This document shows, in pieces, positions 44,311 to 52,068 of a stretch of 64,000 nt of DNA. The notes beneath the pieces are model-generated. The model worked only from the letters and a program-made list of their open reading frames with translations. It was not told the origin of the DNA and did no database searches. The number at the start of each line of letters is the position of its first letter. The first letter of the stretch is position 1. The DNA is from Ruminococcus gauvreauii (GTDB taxonomy: Bacteria; Bacillota; Clostridia; Lachnospirales; Lachnospiraceae): positions 1,240,001 through 1,304,000 of the forward strand of contig NZ_CP102290.1 in assembly GCF_025151995.1 (NCBI RefSeq), written 5' to 3'. The position numbers and the translations under genes are program-made.

Positions 44311-45393
44311 TTACTCCGGATAAATCTTTTCACATGCATCGAGATGAACTTCGAATCCTTCTCCGGTATAGTCCTCTTCAATGATAATCTGATCGCCCTC
44401 TTTCAGGACAAGATTCCTGTACTCGCCTGTAAGTTGCCCTGCCTCCAGAAATGAATGGAACACCTCATAGTCTCCGCGCTTCACCACTACCGATCCGTAA
44501 TCACTGACCACTGTAAGATTATAATCGCCCGCCGGGAAGTCCACTCCGGCCTCCATTCCGTCCTCCAACACAACCGAGTGATCCTGTGCATTCTTCTGCG
44601 GTACTTTTTGAGAAGCAGTCTGTGCATTTTCCGAAGAAACTTCGACAGCCATCCCCGGCTGAACCTTCAGCGCCCAGCCCTCAAACAGCCGAAAATCATC
44701 CGCGGTTGTCTCTGTTTCATACGGATATTCTTCCTGATATTCATCGTACGCCGCCACCTCTTCCGACCAAAGCGTTTCCAGGCGGCAGATCATCAGATCC
44801 GTGTCCTCCAGTGTCACATTCCCCAGACCTTCCACTGCCTTTACGCTGTACTGCCCAACCGGCAGCTGGCTTCCGCCGATATAGACGCCCGGCTGCAGTA
44901 CCGCGGTCATACTCTCTCCGCCTTCGGGCAGCACTTCGGTCACATACTCGTATGGATCGTAAACATATTCTTCATCACCCGTATTGGTTTCCCATACCGC
45001 TGCAGTTTCCGCCCGGCCGCTTTGAATCTCAGAAACCTTGTCATAGATCCACTCACCCGCGCTCGAAATAACGCCGACTGCCACAATCACGGCGACCACA
45101 ATCCCGCCAAAATTCCTCTTCTTCGCCGTTTGTTCTTTATGATACGGGTAGGAAGCCCGGTTTCCATACATCTCCTTTGTCCTGCGCTGCGTGCTCTCAG
45201 TCCTCTGCGCATTCACCGCCTGCGCGGAAGGTGGTTTTTTATTCCCCGCAGCTTTCTCCTTCTGCACTGTCACAGTATATCCCCCGCTACCATTTAAGCG
45301 GTATGTTCTTCTGCGGTTATAATTCATCCCGCAGTCCTCGCACCTGCCGTTCACGATACGGCCTTCACATAGTAAACACCTGCTCTCTCCCAT
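44311..45393 (-). CDS. Zinc-ribbon membrane protein with two extracellular beta domains
   Basis: 360 residues. An N-terminal double-CxxC ribbon (CLLCEGR ... CEDCGM), then a charged linker, one membrane helix (FGGIVVAVIVAVGVI) and a long outside part. The outside part holds two related segments, each with a GxxPxGxY-like turn: VYIGGSQLPVGQYSV and GVDFPAGDYNLTV. No function known to me. It is the first gene after the T-box leader and the gat genes follow, so it probably shares control with Asn/Gln-tRNA supply. ATG 45393 follows ATAGGAG. Confidence 0.7.
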   Translation of the reverse strand: MGESRCLLCEGRIVNGRCEDCGMNYNRRRTYRLNGSGGYTVTVQKEKAAGNKKPPSAQAVNAQRTESTQRRTKEMYGNRASYPYHKEQTAKKRNFGGIVVAVIVAVGVISSAGEWIYDKVSEIQSGRAETAAVWETNTGDEEYVYDPYEYVTEVLPEGGESMTAVLQPGVYIGGSQLPVGQYSVKAVEGLGNVTLEDTDLMICRLETLWSEEVAAYDEYQEEYPYETETTADDFRLFEGWALKVQPGMAVEVSSENAQTASQKVPQKNAQDHSVVLEDGMEAGVDFPAGDYNLTVVSDYGSVVVKRGDYEVFHSFLEAGQLTGEYRNLVLKEGDQIIIEEDYTGEGFEVHLDACEKIYPE

Positions 45394-45449
45394 ACTCTGC
45401 TCCTATCCGCTTCCCCGAAGCGCCTGCCAAATATATCCTCTTTACCATG

Positions 45450-45760
45450 AAAAAACCGTCCCGGAATACATACATATTCCGGGACGGGATATCATACATT
45501 TCCCGCGGTACCACCCGCTTTGCAGACCGGCGAATAAATACCGCACCGCTGCCTCTTTCGCACTTAACGGGTGCCGCGTGCTGACCTACTCATCCGTTCA
45601 GCCAGCCGGCTCCGGAGTGTTCCCTGTTGCTTTTTTCCCTCCAACAGCGCTCTCAGTCGGTGGCGCCGTATTCCTGTCAAGTTCCCAAAGCAGAGTCTCC
45701 CTCTCAGCCTTTTCATATTTGAAAATAAATGTCTGTTCAGAGGGGGATCTTTTTGTGTCA
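45450..45760 (-). ncRNA. T-box leader (tRNA-sensing riboswitch) of the gat operon
   Basis: The minus strand carries the T-box core GGGTGGTACCGCGGG (45516-45502) followed by an intrinsic terminator (arms CCGTCCCGGAATA and TATTCCGGGACGG, 45453-45487, then a T-run). A stem I region with an AGAGAGC-like motif lies upstream. Uncharged tRNA pairing with the UGGU side would favour antitermination. The specifier is not certain; AAC (Asn) at 45619-45621 is a candidate. Transcription would begin near 45783. Confidence 0.9.
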
Positions 45761-45789
45761 ATATTCCCGCCCTCTGAACTGTTGCAATA

Positions 45790-45818
45790 ATTTTATCATA
45801 ATTATTTTTTCCTGACAA
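45790..45818 (-). promoter_or_regulatory. Promoter of the T-box/gat operon
   Basis: TTGTCA (45818-45813) and TAAAAT (45795-45790) with a 17-bp spacer on the minus strand. It is divergent from the asnA promoter about 40 bp away. Confidence 0.6.
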
Positions 45819-45859
45819 GGAGTTCATGAAAATTTATCATTCCGTATCCCGGGATTCAC

Positions 45860-45888
45860 TTGTCAAGCAATACATTTCTCTGTATAAT
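45860..45888 (+). promoter_or_regulatory. Promoter of asnA
   Basis: TTGTCA (45860-45865), 17-bp spacer, TATAAT (45883-45888), about 50 bp before the start codon. Confidence 0.7.
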
Positions 45889-45940
45889 GGAAACATTGAC
45901 ACCGGGTGCACTGCACCTCAGTAAACATGGAGGAACTATC

Positions 45941-46951
45941 ATGGATCAATTAATCATACCGGAAAACTACCATTCCGCGTTGAATCTTCACGATACACAG
46001 GTAGGTATCAAAACGGTAAAAGACTTTTTTCAGAAAGCCCTGTCAGAACAGCTCAACCTGCTGCGCGTCACGGCTCCGCTTTTCGTACAGCCGCAGTCCG
46101 GACTCAATGACAACTTAAACGGAGTGGAGCGTCCCGTTACATTTGGCATCAAAGAACAGGATGACGAGGAAGCTGAGATCGTTCATTCTCTTGCTAAATG
46201 GAAACGATATGCACTGCAGAAATATGGTTTTATCTACGGTGAAGGCCTTTATACGGATATGAACGCGATTCGCCGGGACGAGGACACTGATAATATCCAT
46301 TCCATATTTGTCGACCAGTGGGACTGGGAGATCATCATCGACCGCCACGAACGCAACATCAACACCCTCAAGGAAATCGTCCGCAAGGTGTATAAGGCAT
46401 TAAAAAAGACAGAAAAATATATGGCAATCGAATATGACTATATCGAAGAGATTCTTCCGAAGGAAATTTTCTTTATCACATCACAGGAACTGGAGGATCT
46501 CTATCCGGACCTGACTGCCAAAGAACGGGAATACCGCATCGCCAGAGACAAAGGCGCTGTCTTTATCATGCAGATCGGAGATTACCTGGCATCCGGTCAG
46601 AAGCATGACGGCCGTGCCCCGGATTATGACGACTGGTCCTTAAACGGCGACATTATCGTATATTACCCGGTGCTTGATATAGCCCTTGAACTGTCTTCCA
46701 TGGGAATCCGCGTAGATGAGAAAGCCCTGATGCGTCAGCTGGAGATCGCCGGATGTCCGGAACGCGCCCAGCTTCCGTTCCAGAAAGCCATCGTGCGCAG
46801 AATGCTCCCTTATACCGCCGGCGGCGGAATCGGACAGTCCCGAATCTGTATGTTCTTCCTTCGAAAAGCGCATATCGGAGAAGTGCAGTGTTCTCTGTGG
46901 CCGCCCGAGATCATCGAAGAAGCCGCGAAGAACGGCATCACACTTCTTTAG
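45941..46951 (+). CDS. asnA: Aspartate-ammonia ligase (asparagine synthetase A)
   Basis: 336 residues. Class II aminoacyl-tRNA synthetase-like fold: FVDQWDWE and GGGIGQSRICMFFL (motif 3-like arginine) are AsnA hallmarks. It makes asparagine from aspartate, ammonia and ATP. The ATG at 45941 follows GGAGGAACT; the frame extending to 45860 covers the promoter and is rejected. It diverges from the gat T-box operon, so both free and tRNA-bound asparagine supply start from this region. Confidence 0.95.
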   Translation: MDQLIIPENYHSALNLHDTQVGIKTVKDFFQKALSEQLNLLRVTAPLFVQPQSGLNDNLNGVERPVTFGIKEQDDEEAEIVHSLAKWKRYALQKYGFIYGEGLYTDMNAIRRDEDTDNIHSIFVDQWDWEIIIDRHERNINTLKEIVRKVYKALKKTEKYMAIEYDYIEEILPKEIFFITSQELEDLYPDLTAKEREYRIARDKGAVFIMQIGDYLASGQKHDGRAPDYDDWSLNGDIIVYYPVLDIALELSSMGIRVDEKALMRQLEIAGCPERAQLPFQKAIVRRMLPYTAGGGIGQSRICMFFLRKAHIGEVQCSLWPPEIIEEAAKNGITLL

Positions 46952-46956
46952 AAATG

Positions 46957-46999
46957 CGAACGCTGCCCAGGCAACAAGGTGCCCGGCAGCGTTCTTTTT
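46957..46999 (+). terminator. Terminator of asnA
   Basis: AACGCTGCC and GGCAGCGTT arms with CTTTTTATT after the stem, a few bases after the asnA stop. Confidence 0.85.
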
Positions 47000-47136
47000 A
47001 TTACATAGGAAATTCCTCTGGAATCCCCTATGTAATAAAATGCACTTCGTGCATAGCTGCGCAGCTCGCGGAAAGGAAACTACTGCTTTGCAGTCCGCTC
47101 GCGCGCGGAGATTGCGCGAGAGCGCAATCTTTTTTT
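47000..47136. repeat. Cluster of five short hairpins between asnA and the DUF6951-like gene
   Basis: In order: TTACATAGG/CCTATGTAA (47001-47035), TGCACttcgTGCA (47041-47053), AGCTGCGCAGCT (47055-47066), ACTGCtttGCAGT (47081-47093) nested in GCGGA/TCCGC, and ATTGCGCgagaGCGCAAT with a T-run (47111-47136). The last is a plausible second terminator. The string of stems resembles an intergenic repeat element rather than a gene. Confidence 0.65.
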
Positions 47137-47154
47137 ATGGTACGAACACGTCAT

Positions 47155-47478
47155 CTATTCATCCACAAATTTGATCTCGCAGTCTTTTTTGAGCGCAAGA
47201 TTGCATTCCACTTCCATGCACTTTATGATCCCCGCCAGGATCGGACATGAGACATGCACCGGAAAATGTTCTTTCGCATAGTCGAAGAACGGCCCCTCAC
47301 CCGGTTTCTGAAGGCATACCTCAAATGCATCAAACGTATCCCCCAGCTCTTCAAACATCTTTTTCACGCTGGGACACCCTGATTTCACCTTCACTTTTAC
47401 CTCTGTGTCGTCATCCGACACAGCTTCTGCGCTCGTGATAAAACCGCAGATACCAGGATTGATCATTACTTTCGTCAT
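47155..47478 (-). CDS. Small cysteine-containing protein, DUF6951-like
   Basis: 107 residues. Cysteine motifs MINPGICGFITSA, SGCPSVKKMFEELG and HVSCPIL...CMEVECNLALKKDCEI recur in this family. The length and start (MTKVMINPGICGF) fit. Function unknown to me. Six conserved-looking cysteines suggest a metal or Fe-S site. ATG 47478 follows GGGGATG. It is 27 bp downstream of dapL, so may be in its operon. Confidence 0.6.
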   Translation of the reverse strand: MTKVMINPGICGFITSAEAVSDDDTEVKVKVKSGCPSVKKMFEELGDTFDAFEVCLQKPGEGPFFDYAKEHFPVHVSCPILAGIIKCMEVECNLALKKDCEIKFVDE

Positions 47479-47505
47479 AACATCCCCTTCTTTCCCTGAA
47501 TACAG

Positions 47506-48720
47506 TTATAATGTTTTTATGCGTTTGATAGCCGCCACGGTATTCTCATAGCTTCCGAATGCCGTCAGGCGGAAATATCCCTCTCCGCTGGGTCCGAATC
47601 CTGATCCCGGTGTACCGACTACACCGGCCCTCTCAAGCAGGAAGTCAAAAAACTCCCAGGAGGTCATGGAACCCGGTGTTTTCAGCCAGATATACGGGGC
47701 ATTGACGCCTCCCGATACGCTGTAACCGGCACTCTTCAATCCCTCATAGATCACGTTCGCATTGTTCATATAGTATGCGACCTGTTTTTTCAGCTGCTCT
47801 TTTCCCTCGGGTGAATATACCGCCTCACCCGCTCTCTGGATCATATAGGGCGCTCCGTTGTATTTCGTACCGTGACGCCTTGCCCACAGCGCGTGCAGAG
47901 AGATATCTCCGCACTTCAGATCTTTTGGAACAACCGTAAATCCCAGACGCACCCCGGTAAATCCTGCATTCTTAGAGAAACTGCGAAGCTCAATCGCACA
48001 CGTCCTCGCCCCCGCACACTCATAGATACTGTGCGGCACATCCGCTTCCGATATATATGCTTCATAGGCGGCATCATAGATGATGACGGCTCCCACTTTA
48101 TTGGCGTAATCCACCCATTCCTGCAGCTGCGCCTTCGTGATCGCAGAACCCGTTGGATTGTTCGGGAAACACAGATAGATGATATCCGGTGTTTCTCCCG
48201 GCAGTTCCGGCGCGAAATCATTGGCGTCCGTACACGGCATGTAGATCACATCGCTCCAGGTCTCCGCGGATGGATCATACGTCCCGGTTCTTCCCGCCAT
48301 CACATTCGTGTCCACATATACGGGATACACCGGATCACAGACCGCAATCTTATTATCCGTGCTGAAGATTTCCTGTATATTTCCTGAATCACACTTGGCA
48401 CCGTCCGATACAAAAATTTCATCCGCCGCAATTTCACATCCGCGGCCGGCGTAATCGTTTTTTGCAATTGCATTTCTCAGAAACTCATAACCCAGATCGG
48501 GTGCATACCCACGAAACGTCTTTGCATCTGCCATTTCATCGACGGCGGCGTGCAGGGAAGATATGATAGCCGGCGCCAACGGCTGCGTGACATCACCGAT
48601 TCCCAGACGTATGATACTCTTTTCCGGATTCTCCTTCTGAAATGCATTTACCTTTCCGGCAATCCTGGAAAACAGGTAACTCCCCGGTAATTTCAAATAA
48701 TTCTCATTTATCTTAAACAT
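47506..48720 (-). CDS. dapL: LL-diaminopimelate aminotransferase
   Basis: 404 residues. It begins MFKINENYLKLPGSYLFSRIA, typical of DapL; the PLP lysine is in SFSKNAGFTGVRLG. DapL turns tetrahydrodipicolinate directly into LL-diaminopimelate, bypassing the succinyl or acetyl routes. ATG 48720 follows GGAGGTCGCG, so the longer in-frame start was dropped. It follows dapF directly; the two perform successive steps towards meso-DAP for lysine and cell wall. Confidence 0.95.
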   Translation of the reverse strand: MFKINENYLKLPGSYLFSRIAGKVNAFQKENPEKSIIRLGIGDVTQPLAPAIISSLHAAVDEMADAKTFRGYAPDLGYEFLRNAIAKNDYAGRGCEIAADEIFVSDGAKCDSGNIQEIFSTDNKIAVCDPVYPVYVDTNVMAGRTGTYDPSAETWSDVIYMPCTDANDFAPELPGETPDIIYLCFPNNPTGSAITKAQLQEWVDYANKVGAVIIYDAAYEAYISEADVPHSIYECAGARTCAIELRSFSKNAGFTGVRLGFTVVPKDLKCGDISLHALWARRHGTKYNGAPYMIQRAGEAVYSPEGKEQLKKQVAYYMNNANVIYEGLKSAGYSVSGGVNAPYIWLKTPGSMTSWEFFDFLLERAGVVGTPGSGFGPSGEGYFRLTAFGSYENTVAAIKRIKTL

Positions 48721-48730
48721 CGCGACCTCC

Positions 48731-49564
48731 TCAGATCTCAATTTCTCCGTCAAATACCACCGTTGCAGGTCCGGTCATATAAACCTGATTCTCCTCCCGG
48801 TCCCAGCAGACAGTCAGATCCCCGCCGAGCAGTTTCACGGTGATCTCATCCGCCGTATAGCCATTCAGAGCGCTGGCGACAGCTACCGCACAGGCCCCTG
48901 TGCCGCACGCAAGTGTCTCACCCGACCCGCGCTCCCATACGCGCATTTCCACCAGGCCGCGGTCGATCACGCGCACGAACTCCGTATTGATCCGGTCCGG
49001 AAAACGCGGATGATTCTCGAACATCGGCCCTGTCTTCTCTATTTCCAGCCCTGCAACATCTTCCATATATACTACCGCATGCGGATTCCCCATGGAAACC
49101 CCGGTCATACGGTACACCTGCCCGCCGACCTCAATCGGTTCATTCACCACATTGTCATGATCGGAAATGATGGGAATCCTCCCCGCTTTCAGATCGGGGG
49201 CTCCCATGTTCACCCTCACCGTGGAAACGAGCCCTTCCGAAAGCGTCAGGTCCAGATATTTGATCCCGCTCTTCGTCTCGATGGCGATCCGGGTTTTGTC
49301 CGTGAGCCCGTAATCATAGACATACTTAGCCACACACCGTATGCCGTTTCCGCACATCGCGCCCTGGGACCCGTCGGAATTATACATATCCATCATAAAG
49401 TCTGCCTTATCAGAAGGTTTGATCAGGATCAGGCCATCGGAGCCCACGCCGAAATGGCGGTCGCTGATAAATCTGGCCGTCTCACACGGATCGTCCACCG
49501 TCTCCTTCAGACAGTTTACATAAACATAATCATTTCCAATGCCGTGCATTTTCGTAAATTTCAT
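48731..49564 (-). CDS. dapF: Diaminopimelate epimerase
   Basis: 277 residues. Both active-site cysteines are seen: MCGNGIRC and LACGTGACAV. It epimerises LL-DAP to meso-DAP. ATG 49564 (MKFTKMHGIGND) follows GGGAGGTAAAA. It is the first gene of a dapF-dapL pair (10-bp gap). Confidence 0.97.
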   Translation of the reverse strand: MKFTKMHGIGNDYVYVNCLKETVDDPCETARFISDRHFGVGSDGLILIKPSDKADFMMDMYNSDGSQGAMCGNGIRCVAKYVYDYGLTDKTRIAIETKSGIKYLDLTLSEGLVSTVRVNMGAPDLKAGRIPIISDHDNVVNEPIEVGGQVYRMTGVSMGNPHAVVYMEDVAGLEIEKTGPMFENHPRFPDRINTEFVRVIDRGLVEMRVWERGSGETLACGTGACAVAVASALNGYTADEITVKLLGGDLTVCWDREENQVYMTGPATVVFDGEIEI

Positions 49565-49675
49565 TTTTACCTCCCATGCCGTAATTCTCACCTGCACTTA
49601 TTATTAACTATTGATTATAACCTATAACAGTGCAACTTACAATTCATCAGGCATAAATATTTCAGCCGGGAGATC

Positions 49676-50224
49676 TCACATATTGTAACAGCACAGAATC
49701 ATCTCCGCTGTCTCTGCCATATGATTGCCGCTGTCCATACTGCATTTCTGAATATAACGGTGTGCCTCCTCCTCCGTCAGCCGGTTCCTTTCCATCAGAA
49801 GTTTTTTCGCCTTTTCTATCACGGCTTTCTCCTTTTCGGAACGCTTGCGGGGCCCGGTCATGCGCTTCCTTCTGTTCCGTGACCCCTGCCCGGTCATCAG
49901 GCTCAGCGTGTCCAGCAGCTCCTGTACTTTGAGAGGCATGCCGACAGACACCACTCCGGTGCTTCCGCAGTTCCCCAGTACCCGATCCGAGGCAACGAGC
50001 AGCATTTCAAAGTTTGCCGGAAGTTCTTCCCTCAGTTCCGAATACAGCATATCTGCAAGCCGGTACCCGCAGATCACAATTCCGTCTGACATATGATCGG
50101 CGTGATTCAGCACCTGAGCCCCTGAAGTACAGGCCGCCAGCACTTCAAAGCCATGGCGTATCAGCAGATTCTTTATGTTTTTCACATCTTCTGTCCTGGG
50201 AAAAACCACAATTATATTGCTCAC
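49676..50224 (-). CDS. ANTAR-domain RNA-binding response regulator
   Basis: 182 residues from GTG 50224, which has GGAGG seven bases upstream. Residues 1-110 form a receiver-like domain lacking the usual acidic pair (VFPRTEDVKN) and with GYRL where the acceptor Asp is expected. The C-terminal ANTAR helices (KRSEKEKAVIEKAKKLLMERNRLTEEEAHRYIQKCSM) bind RNA hairpins to prevent termination. It is placed after glnA in the same direction (46 bp gap), a familiar clostridial pairing. Confidence 0.85.
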   Translation of the reverse strand: MSNIIVVFPRTEDVKNIKNLLIRHGFEVLAACTSGAQVLNHADHMSDGIVICGYRLADMLYSELREELPANFEMLLVASDRVLGNCGSTGVVSVGMPLKVQELLDTLSLMTGQGSRNRRKRMTGPRKRSEKEKAVIEKAKKLLMERNRLTEEEAHRYIQKCSMDSGNHMAETAEMILCCYNM

Positions 50225-50270
50225 ACTTACGCCTCCTATCATAACACGTTCACACGATCATACAGGCGCA

Positions 50271-51602
50271 TCAGATTTTATACAGATACTGGTCTATCTC
50301 CCATTCCGTCACCTGAGCCGTATAAGCCTCCCACTCTGCCCTTTTCGCTGTGACATACCGTTCCACAAATGCGTCTCCAAGCACTTCTTTCATAAATTCA
50401 CTCTTCTCCAGTTCCCTGACCGCTTCCAGAAGATTTGCCGGGAGCGCCGTGATGCCCGCCGCCTTTTTCTCGGCGCGGCTCATCTCAAAAATATTGCGTT
50501 TGACAGCGTCCGGCGGCATGATCTGATTCCTAATGCCGTCAAGACCGGCTGCAAGACATACTGCAAGTGCAAGATACGGATTCGCGGCGGGGTCCGGGCA
50601 GCGGAGTTCAATGCGTGTTCCCTCCCCCCTCTCCGTCGGAATCCGGATCAGGGGACTCCTGTTTTTAACCGACCATGCGATATAGACCGGCGCCTCAAAA
50701 CCGGGAACCAGACGTTTATAAGAGTTTACAAGCGGATTGGTGACCGCAGCCATACTCTTCATATGTCTCATAAGTCCGCCGATAAAACAGTACGCCTCAT
50801 GACTCAGTCCCACGGCATCTTCCTCATCCCGGAAGATATTATAGCCGTCCTTCGACAGCGACATATTAATATGCATACCGGAACCGTTGATACCGTATTT
50901 GGGCTTCGGCATAAATGACGCATGCAGGCCCCGGCGCTTTGCCATTGTTTTCACCGCCAGTTTAAACGTCATGATATTATCCGCCGTGATAAGCGCCGGT
51001 CCGTACTTAAAATCAATCTCATGCTGTGCCGGCGCCACTTCGTGATGGGAAGCCTCTATTTCAAATCCCATCTCCTCAAGCGTCAGCACCATATCGCGCC
51101 TTGCATTCTCACCGAGGTCCACCGGTCCCAGATCGAAATACCCCGCCTTCTCATGGGTGATCGTGGTTGGCAGTCCGTCATCATCTGTATGAAAGAGAAA
51201 AAATTCGCATTCAGGGCCAACGTTAAATTCATATCCCATATCGTCCGCCTGTTTCAGCACTCTCTTCAGAATATGGCGCGGGTCTCCCTCAAACGGTACC
51301 CCTTCCGGCCGGTACACATCACAGATCAGTCTGGCTACTTTCCCCTGCTGCGGCCTCCATGGGAAAATTTCAAAAGAATCCACATCCGGGTACAGATACA
51401 TATCGGACTCTTCGATCCGGACAAATCCATCAATGGACGAACCATCAAACATGCACTCATTGTGCAGCGCCTTCTCCAGCTGGCTGGAGGTGATCGCTAC
51501 ATTTTTAAACACACCGAACATATCTGTGAACTGGAGGCGGATAAATTCCACATCCTCCTCCTCCACAATCTGCAAAATATCTTCCTTCGTGTATCTGGAC
51601 AT
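50271..51602 (-). CDS. glnA: Glutamine synthetase type I
   Basis: 443 residues, the short GSI-alpha form without an adenylylation-loop insert. Motifs FDGSSIDGFVRIEESDMYL, NVGPECEFFLF, HHEVAPAQHEI and the ATP site NGSGMHINMSL are present. ATG 51602 (MSRYTKEDIL) is chosen because AGGAGAG lies about eight bases before it; an ATG two codons earlier is too close. Preceded by a promoter and then an intrinsic terminator. Confidence 0.96.
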   Translation of the reverse strand: MSRYTKEDILQIVEEEDVEFIRLQFTDMFGVFKNVAITSSQLEKALHNECMFDGSSIDGFVRIEESDMYLYPDVDSFEIFPWRPQQGKVARLICDVYRPEGVPFEGDPRHILKRVLKQADDMGYEFNVGPECEFFLFHTDDDGLPTTITHEKAGYFDLGPVDLGENARRDMVLTLEEMGFEIEASHHEVAPAQHEIDFKYGPALITADNIMTFKLAVKTMAKRRGLHASFMPKPKYGINGSGMHINMSLSKDGYNIFRDEEDAVGLSHEAYCFIGGLMRHMKSMAAVTNPLVNSYKRLVPGFEAPVYIAWSVKNRSPLIRIPTERGEGTRIELRCPDPAANPYLALAVCLAAGLDGIRNQIMPPDAVKRNIFEMSRAEKKAAGITALPANLLEAVRELEKSEFMKEVLGDAFVERYVTAKRAEWEAYTAQVTEWEIDQYLYKI

Positions 51603-51654
51603 AGTCATCTCTCCTATCTCTTCTTTTTAAACTCATATTTTCAAAAAAGTATAC

Positions 51655-51686
51655 AAAAAGGGCGTTCTTTTCCCCAAAGAACGCCC
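51655..51686 (-). terminator. Promoter-proximal terminator in the glnA leader
   Basis: GGGCGTTCTTT and AAAGAACGCCC form a perfect 11-bp stem with a 5-base loop and a TTTTT tail on the minus strand. It comes only about ten bases after the predicted transcript start and ends about 50 bases before the glnA start codon, so transcription of glnA must pass it. Confidence 0.85.
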
Positions 51687-51699
51687 TTGTTCTGCTAAC

Positions 51700-51728
51700 A
51701 TCATAGCAGGCGCCTTTCCATTTGTCAA
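51700..51728 (-). promoter_or_regulatory. Promoter of glnA
   Basis: Consensus TTGACA (51728-51723), 17-bp spacer and TATGAT (51705-51700) on the minus strand. Confidence 0.8.
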
Positions 51729-52068
51729 TCCCGGTCCGCCCATTGCAACAAACTGTACATTACATTTTTTTATTTGTATGGTTTCCATATAATCAGACTT
51801 TACTATTTGTTTATTTTTACGGTTTACGCGGTCGTTTTCTACAATTTTCTGTACGTTTTTCTTTCATTTTTTCCGCTTTTATAAATTTTTTATAAACTCA
51901 ACCAACTTTCGCGTCTCCTACATATTGTACGAAAATCAAAAAAACTATCTTACGGAATGTAGGATTAACCTGCAGACCCAAAACGGATATAATGAAATAG
52001 ATATGATTATTCCCTCAGGACACACGGGGAAGGGTCCCGGGAATCGAAAAAATGAAGGAGGGTTACAC
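51729..52068 (+). other. AT-rich regulatory region upstream of the GPH transporter
   Basis: About 340 bases without a gene. The left part is very AT-rich. The right part holds the half-sites and promoter listed separately. An in-frame extension of the transporter to 51925 crosses this promoter and is not supported. Confidence 0.6.
51915..51993 (+). promoter_or_regulatory. Regulated promoter of the GPH-DASS-URO-D operon (paired CCTAC/GTAGG sites)
   Basis: Half-site TCTCCTACATA (centre 51919) and inverse half-site AATGTAGGATT (centre 51961) are 42 bp apart. TATAAT at 51988-51993 begins 27 bp after the second centre. The -35 position (51965-51970) is poor, so activation by a bound protein is likely. 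Confidence 0.7.

Noticed and set aside
45564..45827. A minus-strand 87-residue open frame upstream of the gat operon
   Set aside because: It lies in the T-box leader; the conserved RNA structure explains the sequence.
49565..49675. Lysine riboswitch near dapF-dapL
   Set aside because: No conserved lysine-riboswitch stems or terminator are recognisable upstream.
51691..51708. CTGCTATGATGTTAGCAG hairpin as an ANTAR target with hexaloop
   Set aside because: It overlaps the -10 box, so most of it would not be in the transcript; its loop also lacks the expected A1/G4 pattern.
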